Of a stretch of 64,000 nt of DNA, positions 34,635 to 44,288 are shown piece by piece. The notes beneath the pieces are model-generated. The model was given only the letters and a program-made list of their open reading frames with translations, did not search any database and was not told the DNA's origin. Within the stretch, counting starts at the first letter, position 1. The number at the start of each line of letters is the position of its first letter. The position numbers and the translations under genes are program-made. The DNA is from Anaeromyxobacter sp. Fw109-5 (GTDB taxonomy: Bacteria > Myxococcota > Myxococcia > Myxococcales > Anaeromyxobacteraceae): NCBI RefSeq assembly GCF_000017505.1, contig NC_009675.1, forward strand, positions 3,853,001 to 3,917,000, in the 5' to 3' direction.

Positions 34635-34656
34635 CTCCGTCATCGCTCCTGGCGCG

Positions 34657-36810
34657 CTATTGCCCCTGTCGGATCACGACGGTCCGCCCGGCGAGCCCCT
34701 CGAGATCGATCGTCATCTGACCGGACACGTTTCCCAGGTCCTGACCCGCGACGATGTCGCGCGCCGGCCCGGAGACGCCGCCCCCGGGAACGTTGCCGAT
34801 GTCAACGTTCACCGAGGTCGAGTCGCGCCCGTAATTGAGCGCGGTGACCGCCAGCCCGCCATTGTCCGGGAGCCTCATCACCAGGACGACCACGGCCTGG
34901 TTGTCCACGTTGGGCACCGCGACCACCTCGGACTCGTGGATGCGGTTGTCCTTGCGGGCCCGGAGGATCGTCTTGAGCTGGCTCGCGAACGAGTCCGGAT
35001 TCCCGAGCTGCTCCGGCAGCGGACCATAGAGGGTCTGGGCCTTCGGCAGCCCGAACGCGCTCGTCTGCGCGTTCGGGTCCGCGCCCATCAGATCGACGCC
35101 GCCGCGGTTGATCCACCGGAAGTCGCCGTCCGCGGTCCGTTCGGCCACGGTCTCCTCCCGGAGCGGCAGCGCGCCCACGAGGTCCCAGGCCGAGACGGCG
35201 AACACGCCGGGCTGCATCGCGTTCGCCATGGCGACGAGGATGTGTGCGCGCTGGATCTGCCCGACCTGGTCGGGGGTGGCGTTGTACGGGTCGCGGACCC
35301 CTAGCGCAGGGGCGATGAAGCCCGCGATGGTGGTGGCGACGCCGTCCTGCTCCGGGCGATACAGCCGGTTGAAGGGCGCGGCCTCTCCGGCGACTCCCGC
35401 GCGCATCTCCTGCAGGATCTTCTCCTTCAGCTGAGGGCCGGTCGTGGTCTCGCCGCCCAGCCGGATCTCGCCCTGGGAGCCCAGGTTCACGAGCTGGTAC
35501 GTGATCTCGTCGTGGTTCTGCAGATCGTGGATGAGCTCGCCGTGCTTGATTTCCTTCTCGAGCAGGAGCTGGTGCTCCAGTCGGCACGGTCGCGCGTCCT
35601 GGGTAATCACCGGATGGAAGCACTCGGCGCGGGTGAAGAAGTCGTAGCCCAGGTCCGGACCGTGCGTCCCGAAGTCCTTGAACTGATCCATCGGGACGTT
35701 GAGCTCCTGGAACGACCAGCCCCCGATCTTGCGCAGGAACATCGCGATGTCCTCCGTGCCAAGCTCGGCGAGCGGGGTATCGAAGTAGTCCGTCAGCGGC
35801 TGATCCGGGTTCGGCTCGATGCCGAGGAACGGCACCGCGTCGAGCCGCACGAAGAGGTTCCTGAGGTCATGGACGTGCCGGACCGCGTCCCCCTGGACCG
35901 CGCGGCGCCCGGCGTAGGACGGGTCGAGCCAGTTGAGCGCGGGCTGGCCGGGCTTGAACACGTGGAGGTACACCGAGCGTCGCCGATTGCCGTCCACGTC
36001 GGTGACTTCCGGGGTGGCGCTCCAGCCGCTCCAGGTCTTGGCATCCGGATGGGCGTCGGCGGAGTTGATGAGGCCCGGGATGTAGCCCTTGTTCTTCAGC
36101 TCCACCGCGGCTTCCTTGGAGACTAGCGCGGTCCCGTAGGGATCATCGACGTTGGGGAGCAAGCCCCAGTCCTCCTGACGGATCGCGACCATCGTGTACA
36201 TGCCGGGATAGTCCTTGTAGCCGCGCTCGGCGAGCCGGAAGTCGGCCCCGAGGCCGGTGTGGAGCGGAACGAGGTCGCCGCCGACCCACCCGCCCCGCTC
36301 CTCGGCGACCTGGACCATCTGCCGGTAGTCCTCCTCGGTCCCGAGCTGCGGATCGATCTCCAGCGAGATGCGGTCGAACCAGCCGTCGATGGTCGGGGTG
36401 TACTCGCGGTCCCGGATTCCGCCGGCTCGCAAGGTCGGATTGGTGTGGATCGCCTCGATGCCGACGTCCCGGAACGCGTCCCAGAGCTGCGTGCTTCCCA
36501 GGGTCCCGATGACCGACTTGCCGGGCTCGGGGATCACGGAGCCGGGATAGTAGAGCACCCACACCGAAGCCCTGCGGACGAGCTCCTGCGGCTCCCGGTC
36601 GAAGTAGTCGTTCCGCCACTGGTCACCCATGCCGGAGATGGCCTCCGACTGCTGCCCCGCCTGGAAGAGCATCGAGCGGGGCTCCAGGAACTGGACGTAC
36701 TCGTTGACGTCCTGTTGAGCAACGGCTGCGTTGAACCCGACGAGCGCCGCCAGCAGGCCAGCGATCAGCGTCGGCCGCCGGACGAGACGGCGCATGGTGT
36801 TGCTGGACAT
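34657..36810 (-). CDS. Exported GH13 alpha-amylase-family enzyme, trehalose-synthase-like
   Basis: The 717-residue protein has a signal peptide (MRRLVRR, then LIAGLLAALVGFNAAVA, cleavage near AVAQQ). The TIM barrel is GH13-like: FVRLDAVPFLGIEPN contains the region II nucleophile Asp, and DLQNHDEITYQLVNLGSQ is region IV. Spacing resembles trehalose synthase or maltose glucosyltransferases, but region III is not obvious as EANQ-type, so the exact activity is open. The C-terminal beta domain holds ALNYGRDSTSVNVDIGN. The ATG at 36808-36810 has a GAGGAGGGG ribosome site. It is transcribed away from the GH66 gene; the 298 bp between them must hold divergent promoters. A role in converting external alpha-glucans is inferred. 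Confidence 0.75.
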   Translation of the reverse strand: MSSNTMRRLVRRPTLIAGLLAALVGFNAAVAQQDVNEYVQFLEPRSMLFQAGQQSEAISGMGDQWRNDYFDREPQELVRRASVWVLYYPGSVIPEPGKSVIGTLGSTQLWDAFRDVGIEAIHTNPTLRAGGIRDREYTPTIDGWFDRISLEIDPQLGTEEDYRQMVQVAEERGGWVGGDLVPLHTGLGADFRLAERGYKDYPGMYTMVAIRQEDWGLLPNVDDPYGTALVSKEAAVELKNKGYIPGLINSADAHPDAKTWSGWSATPEVTDVDGNRRRSVYLHVFKPGQPALNWLDPSYAGRRAVQGDAVRHVHDLRNLFVRLDAVPFLGIEPNPDQPLTDYFDTPLAELGTEDIAMFLRKIGGWSFQELNVPMDQFKDFGTHGPDLGYDFFTRAECFHPVITQDARPCRLEHQLLLEKEIKHGELIHDLQNHDEITYQLVNLGSQGEIRLGGETTTGPQLKEKILQEMRAGVAGEAAPFNRLYRPEQDGVATTIAGFIAPALGVRDPYNATPDQVGQIQRAHILVAMANAMQPGVFAVSAWDLVGALPLREETVAERTADGDFRWINRGGVDLMGADPNAQTSAFGLPKAQTLYGPLPEQLGNPDSFASQLKTILRARKDNRIHESEVVAVPNVDNQAVVVLVMRLPDNGGLAVTALNYGRDSTSVNVDIGNVPGGGVSGPARDIVAGQDLGNVSGQMTIDLEGLAGRTVVIRQGQ

Positions 36811-37108
36811 GGTTCTACCCCTCCTCCACGTCGCACGATCGCGAGATAGCGAGACGCGCGAGCGAGACTTGACGAAAGGTAGATGCTGCGCGTCACCCTG
36901 CTCGCGTGGACGCCCTCTCCGCGAGCCGCCGCTGAGCTCACGAGTGCGGTCCGGGTCGGCGCCTCGCGCGGAGAGAGCACACCCGCCTGGCGACGAACGA
37001 CAGCAACCGAGCGTCACGTCCGCCGGCCGTGAGTTGCTCCTCGCTCGCGGCTCCAGCCGATCAAGCTGCGCGCGCCGCGAGGCGGACGCATGTTGCCGAG
37101 GGGGGAAG

Positions 37109-39352
37109 ATGCCGGACCGGTCGGCCGTAAGGAGCAGGTCGTGCTTCGCCATGCCGCTCCCCGTCGCGGTGGTGGTCGTCGTGGCGCTCGTCGGCTGCGC
37201 AGCCCGCGCCGCCGCCGCGCCCGTCATCGACCTGCTCCCAGACAAGGCACGCTACGCGCCCGGAGAGGAGGTGACGCTCACCGCACGCGTCCAGGCCGGC
37301 ACCGAGGGGGAGTTCGTCGGCCCGGTCGCGATGTCCGTCTACCACCTCGACGCCGTGGTCCACGCCGACCGCCAAGAGGTTCGCGTGGCGCCCGGCGCGA
37401 CGGGCGACGTCACGTTTCGCTGGACGCCTCCGACGGAAGACTTCAGCGGCTACCTCGCGGTCGCCGACGCGGCGGGCACCGCCGCGACGACGGCCGTGGA
37501 CGTGAGCTCGTCGCCGTTTCGCTACCCGCGCTACGGCTACGTCTCCGAGTTCGACCCCGCCCTCTCGCCGCAGGAGCGCGAGCGCCGCGTCGAGCGGCTC
37601 TCGCGCGAGTTCCTCGTGAACGTCTACCAGCTCTACGACTGGGGCTGGCGCCACGAGAAGCTCGTCGAGACGGGACCCGACGGCCAGATCGTGCCGACCT
37701 GGACGGACCTGTTCGGGCGTCCCGTCGCCTGGACAGCGATCACGGGGTACGTGGACGCGATCCACCGGTACGGCGCCGCGGCGATGGGGTACGTGATGGT
37801 GTACGCGGCGCGCGAGGGCTACGCCGAGCGCTGGCCCATCTCGCCGGCGTGGGGGCTCTTCGCGCGAGAGGGCGCGCAGGACCAGCTGCACGTGCAGTTT
37901 CCGAACGACGTGTTCCTCTGGCTCTTTGACCCCATGAACCCGGGCTGGCAGTCCTGGGAGATCGCGCAGTACGTCGAGGCGGTGCGCCTCGCCGGGCTCG
38001 ACGGCGTGCACATCGACCAGCTCGGTCCGCGCTTCGACGTTCACCTGGCAGACGGCACGAGCGTCGACCTAGCGGCCCGCTTCGCGCCGTTCCTGGAAGC
38101 GACCAAACGCCACCTCATGCAGGGCCAACCCGATCGTTCCGCGTGCACGTTCAACCTCGTCGACGGCGCGGTGGATGGGTGGGCGACGCGCGAGGTGGCG
38201 ACTTCCTATCCGTGCGACTTCCTGTTCAGCGAGATCTGGTTCGAGGCCGACAGCTACGACGATTTGCGGCGGTACGCCGAGTACCTCCGCGGCCTGAGCG
38301 GAGGGCGCGCGGCGGTGTTCGCGGCGTACGCGCAGTACGGCGAGGAGGTCGGGCCGATCCACGAGGCGGAAGCGGCGCGCCTGCACGGCGTGCGGGTGGC
38401 GTCGGACCACCTGGGCTACACGGGGACCGGCTTCGTCGCGGCGCTCGAGATGGCGGGCGCCGCCATCACGTGGTCGATCGAGCTGAGTGAGCCGCAGAAC
38501 GTCTCCCTCGTCTTTCGCTTCGCCAACGCGAGCGGCCAGGTCGCCCGGCGTCAGGTGTCGGTCGACGGCGCCCCCGTCGGAGAGGTGAGCTTTCCTTCGA
38601 CCGCCGAATGGAGCGGCTGGTCCTCCGACGCCTACGTCCCGACGACGCTCGGGGCAGGGCGCCATGAGATCTCGCTGTCGGTCCGCCCTGGAGACGCCGG
38701 CGCGGTGAACGTCGACCACCTCGCGCTCGGCCGCTTCGACGAGCAGGCGTTCCAGCTCGCTGACGCCGTGATGTTTGCGAGCGGGGTGACCCACATCGAG
38801 ATCGGCGACGACGTCGCCGGGCTGGCGCACGAGTACTACCCGAACCTGTCGAAGAGCATCACGCCCGAGCTGCAGCGCGCGATGCGCCGCTACTACACGT
38901 TCTCGGCGGCGTATGAGAACCTGCTCTTCGCCCCCGAGGTCACGCCCGTCGATCCGGCGACGGCGCCGCTCGAGCTCCTCTCGGGACAGCCGCTCGGGAC
39001 CCAGGGCGCGAACGTCATCCACCCGATCTTCCGGCGTGCGCCCGATGCGGAGATCGTCCACCTCGTGAACCTCATGGGCGTGGACGACGACCGCTGGCGG
39101 AACGTGGCCCCGCCTCCCCAGCCGCAGACGGACCTCCGCATCCGATACCGTCTGCCCGCGGGCTCGCGCGCGATCGGCGTGTTCGTCGCGAGCCCGGATC
39201 TGCAGGGTGGCCGTCCAATGCCGCTCCCGTACACCACGAGCGAGGACACGAGCGGAGCGTTCGTGGAAGCGACGATCCCGCGACTCGAGTACTGGAACAT
39301 GGTCGTCATCCGCACGGCCCCCGTCGGCGAGCAACCGTCGCCACCGCCGTGA
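37109..39352 (+). CDS. Exported GH66 dextranase / cycloisomaltooligosaccharide glucanotransferase with inserted CBM35
   Basis: The 747-residue protein has an N-terminal signal (MPLPVAVVVVVALVGCAARA). An Ig-like domain (PDKARYAPGEEVTLTARV) precedes the GH66 barrel, which opens with RYPRYGYVSEF; the nucleophile Asp lies in LDGVHIDQLGPR and the acid Glu in CDFLFSEIWFEADS. A CBM35-like module (WSIELSEPQNVSLVFRFANA, about 455-575) is inserted before the final barrel part, the architecture known from cycloisomaltooligosaccharide glucanotransferases, although dextranases also occur in GH66. A C-terminal beta domain ends the protein. It cuts or cyclises alpha-1,6-glucan. GH15 follows on the same strand after 131 bp. 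ATG at 37109 or 37151. Confidence 0.85.
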   Translation: MPDRSAVRSRSCFAMPLPVAVVVVVALVGCAARAAAAPVIDLLPDKARYAPGEEVTLTARVQAGTEGEFVGPVAMSVYHLDAVVHADRQEVRVAPGATGDVTFRWTPPTEDFSGYLAVADAAGTAATTAVDVSSSPFRYPRYGYVSEFDPALSPQERERRVERLSREFLVNVYQLYDWGWRHEKLVETGPDGQIVPTWTDLFGRPVAWTAITGYVDAIHRYGAAAMGYVMVYAAREGYAERWPISPAWGLFAREGAQDQLHVQFPNDVFLWLFDPMNPGWQSWEIAQYVEAVRLAGLDGVHIDQLGPRFDVHLADGTSVDLAARFAPFLEATKRHLMQGQPDRSACTFNLVDGAVDGWATREVATSYPCDFLFSEIWFEADSYDDLRRYAEYLRGLSGGRAAVFAAYAQYGEEVGPIHEAEAARLHGVRVASDHLGYTGTGFVAALEMAGAAITWSIELSEPQNVSLVFRFANASGQVARRQVSVDGAPVGEVSFPSTAEWSGWSSDAYVPTTLGAGRHEISLSVRPGDAGAVNVDHLALGRFDEQAFQLADAVMFASGVTHIEIGDDVAGLAHEYYPNLSKSITPELQRAMRRYYTFSAAYENLLFAPEVTPVDPATAPLELLSGQPLGTQGANVIHPIFRRAPDAEIVHLVNLMGVDDDRWRNVAPPPQPQTDLRIRYRLPAGSRAIGVFVASPDLQGGRPMPLPYTTSEDTSGAFVEATIPRLEYWNMVVIRTAPVGEQPSPPP

Positions 39353-39483
39353 CTCATTCGCACGGTCGCCGCGCCGCGTCCCCCTTCGGACGCTCCCGCG
39401 CAGGCCTCGGCGCGGGCATCGTCTTGACATCCGTCGAGTTCACGGATGGTCGCGAGCGTTCCGCCGCGCGGAAAGGAGTCGGT

Positions 39484-42096
39484 ATGCGGGTCCATGGATT
39501 CCTGGTCGGCGCTGTAGTGGCGGTCGCTGCGATGTCCGGTTCGCGTGCGGGCGCCCAGCAGCAAGCATGCACCGCGCAGCTCCCCGCGACGTTCGAGGCC
39601 GAGGACGCGCAGCTCCAGGGGCTCGAGGTGGCGGCGGAGGGCGGCAGGGGCTACGTCACGGCCTTCACGGACGAGAGCGATCAGGTGGCGTTCCAGGTCT
39701 GCGCGCCCGAGTCCGGGTACTTCACCTTCGACTTCACGTACGCGAAGGGCACGGACGGGATCGCCCTGCGCACGCTGCAGGTGGACGGCCGGCCCTACCC
39801 GGGCCAGCCTGCGTTCCCGCCGACGTGGGGGTGGAGCGCGTGGGGGAGCGGCGGCCGGCGCGCAATCCACCTCGACGCGGGGGAGCACACGATCGCGCTC
39901 GCGTTCCTGCCGACGGACTCCGGCGAGCTCCGGCTCGACAACATGGTGATGTCGAGCGGACCGACCCCCTCGGACGTGTCGGTCCGGTCGCTGCTCATGA
40001 ACAACTGGGAGAGTCTGGTGGTCGGCTGGCACGCCGCCGTCCTCTACCCCAAGGACGACATGGGCTTCGGCCCGCGGATGACCGCGTTCCACTGGGCGAA
40101 GGACTGGCCCACGAACCAGATCGACGAGGCGCAGGCGTTCTTCCGGGACGAGACGGGCAACACCTCCTACACGGACACCCGCGAGTTCGACACGACGGCG
40201 TACTTCACGGCGAGCGACGGAGAGGGATTCGGAGAGATGCGCGTCGCGTACGGCGGCTACGCCAAGAGAGCGGTCCCGATGAGCGTCACCCGGCGGATGA
40301 TCGTGCCGCCCGGCGAGAGCTTCGCGCTCGTGCTGTACGAGCTCGGCAACGTGACCGATGCCTCCAGACAGCTCTCGATCCTGGAGTGGGCCGACCTGCA
40401 CAACAAGAACTCAGGGCCGAGCGAGGACCCGGTGAACATCCGTGGAGCATCGCCCGGCGGGGGCGGCGGGACCCTGAACGCCATCTGGGACTCGCAGCGC
40501 AATGCCTGGATCGCGGACATGAGCCAGACGAACGGAACGTTCGTCGTGATCGGCTCCTTCGGACCGGTGGATCGCCACGTCGCCGGAGCGCCGGTGACCG
40601 GCGGCCCGGACAGCGGGGCGGAGACGGTGAGGAGGTTCGCGACCGGACCGTCCGCGCTCGGCGACTCCGACTCGTTCTCGGGGCAGGACGTCGGCATCGG
40701 GATGTCGAGGACGGTCACTCTCGAGCCCGCCCGGACCGAGCAGATCGCGTTCTTCTACGGGATCGCAGACTCGCTCGACGGCGCGAGGGCTCTCGCGGAC
40801 GACATCAGGAGGCCCGGCGCGCCCGAGGTCTGGATCGATCAGAGCTCCGCGCAGTGGAAAGGCTGGCTTTCGTCCGGGAGGGCCGCATCGCTCGACACGC
40901 CCGTGCGGCAGTGGGCGGAGGCGCTGCGGATCGGGCTGGTGACGAACCGGCAATCGCAGCAGCCGGAGTTCGGCAGCTTCGTCGCCGCCACGAACCCTGC
41001 CTACAACTACAGCGTCTGGGTTCGTGATTCGTCGGTCGTGGCCATGGGCTTCGACGTGGCCGGCCATCTCGACGAAGCGGAGAAGTACTGGACCTGGATG
41101 GCGCAGGCGCAGCAGACGGAAGGGTCGAACCCGAACGTCCCCCCGGGAACGTGGTGGACCAACTACAGCTTCTTCGCGCACAAGCTGGAGATCCCGTTCG
41201 TGGAGCCGGAGCTCGATGCGAACGGCCTGTTCCTCGTCGGGACGTATCGTCACCACGCCGCGTTGAAGCCCGTCGACGCCGGTCGCGCAGCTCGGTTCCT
41301 CGAGACCGTCTGGCCGGCCGTGCAGAGGGCCGCAGACTTCGTCCAGCGCGAGATCGGCAAGGCCGAGAACCACGGGTTCGGGGCGCCGGACTTCTCCATC
41401 TGGGAGGAGGAGCTCCAGTACTGGACGTTCACGCAGGCGACGTACGCCGCGGGCCTCCGCGCCGCGCAGCTCCTCGCGGAGGAGCGGCAGGACTCGTCCA
41501 AGGCCGAGAACTGGGGGCGGGCCCGAGACACCGTCCGCGACGCCATCTCGCGCGACACGTCAACCTCGCCGTGTCCCGGCCTGTGGCACGCGACCCTGAA
41601 CTACTTCGTCCGCGCGGTCCGGCCGGACTGCACGCTGGACCAGCGCCTCGACGGCGCGACCGACCTGCTCTGGGTGTTCGGCGTGCTGGATGCGACGCAC
41701 CCACGCACGGCGCAGCACCGCGAAGCCGTCCTCGCGAATTTGACGCCGGGGGAGTTCGGCTTCGGCATCTCTCGCTACGAGGGCGACGAGTTCTACCACG
41801 CGTCGCAATTCAGCCCCGGCGGTCAGAACGAGGCGAACGGGTCGATGCCCGTCTGGCCACAGATGTCGATGTACATGGCCATGCTCGAGCACTGGCTCGG
41901 AATGGACGACCTGTCGCGCAACCGGCTCTCCTGGTACGTCGCCACGACGCACGTCGGCTACCAGCCGCAGGGCGAGGCCGTCGACTGGACGACGGAGCGC
42001 CCCCTCGTGTCGACCTCGTCCGAGCCCGTCACCGCGACGTGGTACCTGCTGGCGCTCTTCAACCAGCTCGGCTTGTTCGACCCGCGGTTGCCCTGA
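39484..42096 (+). CDS. Exported GH15 glucoamylase/glucodextranase-like enzyme with CBM35
   Basis: The 870-residue secreted protein has a signal peptide (FLVGAVVAVAAMSGSRAGAQ). A CBM35/CBM6-type module follows (FEAEDAQLQGLEVAAEGGRG to HLDAGEHTIALAF, residues about 30-150), then a beta-sandwich and a helical (alpha/alpha)6 domain. The latter contains YNYSVWVRDSSVVAMGFDVA, the acid Glu region SIWEEELQYWTFTQA and the C-terminal TERPLVSTSSEPVTATWYLL, as in GH15 glucoamylases and glucodextranases. With GH66 next to it, hydrolysis of isomaltooligosaccharides or dextran to glucose is the likely role. I chose ATG 39484, preceded by GGAAAGGAG. Activity is inferred. Confidence 0.82.
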   Translation: MRVHGFLVGAVVAVAAMSGSRAGAQQQACTAQLPATFEAEDAQLQGLEVAAEGGRGYVTAFTDESDQVAFQVCAPESGYFTFDFTYAKGTDGIALRTLQVDGRPYPGQPAFPPTWGWSAWGSGGRRAIHLDAGEHTIALAFLPTDSGELRLDNMVMSSGPTPSDVSVRSLLMNNWESLVVGWHAAVLYPKDDMGFGPRMTAFHWAKDWPTNQIDEAQAFFRDETGNTSYTDTREFDTTAYFTASDGEGFGEMRVAYGGYAKRAVPMSVTRRMIVPPGESFALVLYELGNVTDASRQLSILEWADLHNKNSGPSEDPVNIRGASPGGGGGTLNAIWDSQRNAWIADMSQTNGTFVVIGSFGPVDRHVAGAPVTGGPDSGAETVRRFATGPSALGDSDSFSGQDVGIGMSRTVTLEPARTEQIAFFYGIADSLDGARALADDIRRPGAPEVWIDQSSAQWKGWLSSGRAASLDTPVRQWAEALRIGLVTNRQSQQPEFGSFVAATNPAYNYSVWVRDSSVVAMGFDVAGHLDEAEKYWTWMAQAQQTEGSNPNVPPGTWWTNYSFFAHKLEIPFVEPELDANGLFLVGTYRHHAALKPVDAGRAARFLETVWPAVQRAADFVQREIGKAENHGFGAPDFSIWEEELQYWTFTQATYAAGLRAAQLLAEERQDSSKAENWGRARDTVRDAISRDTSTSPCPGLWHATLNYFVRAVRPDCTLDQRLDGATDLLWVFGVLDATHPRTAQHREAVLANLTPGEFGFGISRYEGDEFYHASQFSPGGQNEANGSMPVWPQMSMYMAMLEHWLGMDDLSRNRLSWYVATTHVGYQPQGEAVDWTTERPLVSTSSEPVTATWYLLALFNQLGLFDPRLP

Positions 42097-42620
42097 AACC
42101 GAGCGGCGGTTGCCCTGAAGCCGACCTCGCGCGCTACTCGCGCCCGCCGCGGAGCGGGACCAGGACAGCCCTGTCTTCGAGCACGCGGAACGCGCGGAGC
42201 AGGCGGCGCAGCTCGTTGGCGCTTATCGGCGACGACGCAGCGGATTACCGCGCGCGAGGGACGCGCGCAGGGCCGGTGCCCGGGGTCCACGTCCGGCTCA
42301 GATTTCCACGTCGCCGCAGTGCCGGGGACGACATCGCAAGCAGGGAGCGCCCCGATGCCTCGCTCATCCACGATCGGCCGTCCCGCTGCAGCTCGCCCCA
42401 GCGCAGCCGCTCTTGTGCGGCACGTTCTTCGCCTAGCTCCTCTTGCTTGCTTCCGTGCGGGCGCATGCGGCGCTGGCGCCGTGGAGGCGGGGCATGCTCC
42501 GCCTCGCCGGGGTGATCGATGTCCTGTCGCCCCCACCGCGTGCCGCCTCCGCGAACATGCGCGCGACGTGACCGGGGTGGTGACGCAAGCGCGGGAGTAC
42601 CGCTCCCGGGGAGCCGAAGC
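42097..42620. other. Intergenic stretch with a short tandem duplication; no gene supported
   Basis: Right after the GH15 stop, GCGGTTGCCCTGAA followed by CCGA is repeated 22 bases later (42084-42121), so the gene end is duplicated. A plus-strand piece (SPVFEHAERAEQAAQLVGAY, near 42160-42225) looks coding but has no start or family. Another small inverted repeat, GGGAG-TACCG-CTCCC, is near the ParB-like start. I see no complete gene. Confidence 0.4.
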
Positions 42621-43415
42621 ATGACTTGGTGGCATGATCTCAAGCCGCACCCTCTGCTCAAGTACGTGCCTCGGCACACACCCGAGGAGCTGGACGAGCT
42701 GGAGAAGCGAGTTCGGGCAGCCGGCCGAGTCCGCGATCCCATTCGCCTCGTGGTCAGCAGCCGGACAGGCGAAAGGGAGATCGTCGACGGCCTCGGGCGA
42801 TGGGAGGTCGGGAAGCGCGCCGACATCGAACCAGCGTTCGAGGACCTCGGCCCCGAGGAGGACATCGACGTGGCCGCCGTCATCCTCGACTACGCGACCC
42901 GCCGCTACGTCTCGGGCGCCCAGAAGGTTCAGATGTACCTCGACCTCCACGAGCGCTCGGAGCAGTGGCAGCGGGAACGTGAGCAGACGCAGGCTCGTGC
43001 GAACGCGGCTCGTTCGGAGAAGGCGAAGGCGCAGGGGCGCACGGAGGGCGGACACTTCGGAGCGAAGTCAGCCGGTGCGGTCTCGGTTGAGACCCGACCC
43101 GGCTACCGCGAGCGCGATCGCATCGCCGCGGCAACCGGCACATCGGCCGCGACGGTGTCGCGCGTGCTCGCGAGCAGGAGAGGCGCGGTCAAGCAGACGC
43201 CGAGCTGGAAGAGACTGCACGACCTGCTGAACACCGCGACGAAGTCGCTCGGGGCAGCATCCGCGCTCGCCACGCAGCTGAACGCGAGCGACATGGCGAA
43301 GGAGATCGACAAGGTCAAGGATCAGGCGCATCTCGTCAGCGCCAAGGTCGCGGTGGAGCCTGATGGTAAACGGACAGTGGAACCTCTGCCCGGTGAAGGG
43401 CCGTGTCACCCCTGA
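42621..43415 (+). CDS. ParB/KorB-like nuclease-fold protein
   Basis: The 264-residue protein begins with a ParB N-terminal type domain: HPLLKYVPRHTPEELDELEK, VRDPIRLVVSSRTGEREIVD, GLGRWEVGKRADI. The usual ParB box Arg patch (GERR) is not obvious; REIVDGLGRWE takes the place of the xxDGxxRxxA motif. A charged helical middle follows (QWQREREQTQARANAARSEK), then an HTH (IAAATGTSAATVSRVLASRR) and a C-terminal KDQAHLVSAKVAVE helix. It probably binds DNA as a partition-like or regulatory protein of the island, as in many integrative elements. There is no ParA gene nearby. A copy of its C-terminal end is found at about 43990-44140. Confidence 0.72.
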   Translation: MTWWHDLKPHPLLKYVPRHTPEELDELEKRVRAAGRVRDPIRLVVSSRTGEREIVDGLGRWEVGKRADIEPAFEDLGPEEDIDVAAVILDYATRRYVSGAQKVQMYLDLHERSEQWQREREQTQARANAARSEKAKAQGRTEGGHFGAKSAGAVSVETRPGYRERDRIAAATGTSAATVSRVLASRRGAVKQTPSWKRLHDLLNTATKSLGAASALATQLNASDMAKEIDKVKDQAHLVSAKVAVEPDGKRTVEPLPGEGPCHP

Positions 43416-43895
43416 ATCGGCCCGCAGCGTGGACGAGAACCTGCGAGCCAGCCGATTCGCGTTGAGTTCATGCAGCGGCACCCGTGCGTTCGCGCCCTAG
43501 TGCCGTCGTTCGCGGATGTTGGTTGGCAGCCCGGCGGCAGTGGGGTGGGTCGCATCGCGCGTGGCATCCCCTCCGCGATGAACTCCGAGACGGCGCGACG
43601 TGCGTGCTGACGGACAGAGGGACAACGCGAGCGTCATCAGCGGTCTCATCGACGCGCACACCACCGGGGATATCCTCGACGGCCATGTGGATGTGGGCTG
43701 ACCGCCCTCGATCCTCATCTTCAATCTGTCGGACCTCGAGCCTCGACGTAGGTCGTCGTATGCTGCGCAGCCGCTTGAGACCTCGAACTCGGTCGCGTTG
43801 AACCTGCGAACGTCGACCGGCGGGCCGCCGCGCTCTGCGGGAGCCTCAGCGCCGCGCGGACCTTCGCCTCGGCTTCCGTCTCGCGGCGCTGGCGC
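43416..43895. other. Gene-poor stretch with no feature I can support
   Basis: This 480-bp gap between the ParB-like gene and its partial copy has short open frames on both strands but no ribosome site, family motif or strong hairpin. A 34-codon plus-strand frame around 43600-43700 (ASVISGLIDAHTTGDILDGH) is coding-like but too short to call. It may contain remains of the first half of the copied ParB-like gene. Confidence 0.35.
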
Positions 43896-43984
43896 GTGGT
43901 CTCAGGGTCCGAGGGCGGCGGCGGGGTCGGTGGGATCCTCGTGAACATCCCGGGCGGCGTGCTGGCCGCGAGGCCCAGGTCCGC

Positions 43985-44150
43985 GAGGCGGGTCCTCATC
44001 GCGGAGCTCGCGGTCACGCTGAGCGCGACCGATGTGGCGGACGAGATCCAGAAGCTCAAGGACCAGGCGCGTCTCGTCGGCGCCAAGGCGGACGCGGAGT
44101 GTGCCCGCAGGAGCCTCGCTGCGGCGGGTGAGCTGCCGGCGCACGCCTGA
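43985..44150 (+). pseudogene. Partial copy of the ParB-like protein C-terminus
   Basis: The stretch encodes LAVTLSATDVADEIQKLKDQ ARLVGAKADAE, which aligns with LATQLNASDMAKEIDKVKDQ AHLVSAKVAVE at the end of the ParB-like protein. The first 200 or so residues have no counterpart. Sequence divergence is clearly more than recent error, so this is an old duplicate or a relic of a related element. The stop is TGA at 44148. Confidence 0.6.
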
Positions 44151-44187
44151 GAGAACGATGCGCGTAGCGCTCACCGATGTCGCGTCG

Positions 44188-44237
44188 CCCCTCGACTCCG
44201 CCGCGCTTCGCGCGGCTACGCTCGGGGCGAACGGGGA
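44188..44237. repeat. Dispersed palindromic repeat (copy inside the island)
   Basis: About 50 bp, CCCCTCGACT...GCGCTTCGCGCGGCTACGCTC...GAACGGGGA, closely matching 53466-53516 outside the island. The centre can fold (CCGCGC-TT-CGCGCGG type hairpin). It looks like a REP-type chromosomal repeat of the host, and its presence here suggests the island has lived in this lineage for some time. Confidence 0.6.
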
Positions 44238-44288
44238 GTAACGCGTCCCCACCTTCGCGGACGTCGAAGGCGACGGCACCGGCGCGCG

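Noticed and set aside
39207-41027. Plus-strand frame overlapping the GH66 and GH15 genes in another phase
   Set aside because: It crosses two signal-peptide-bearing enzymes and is Arg-rich; no recognisable domain.
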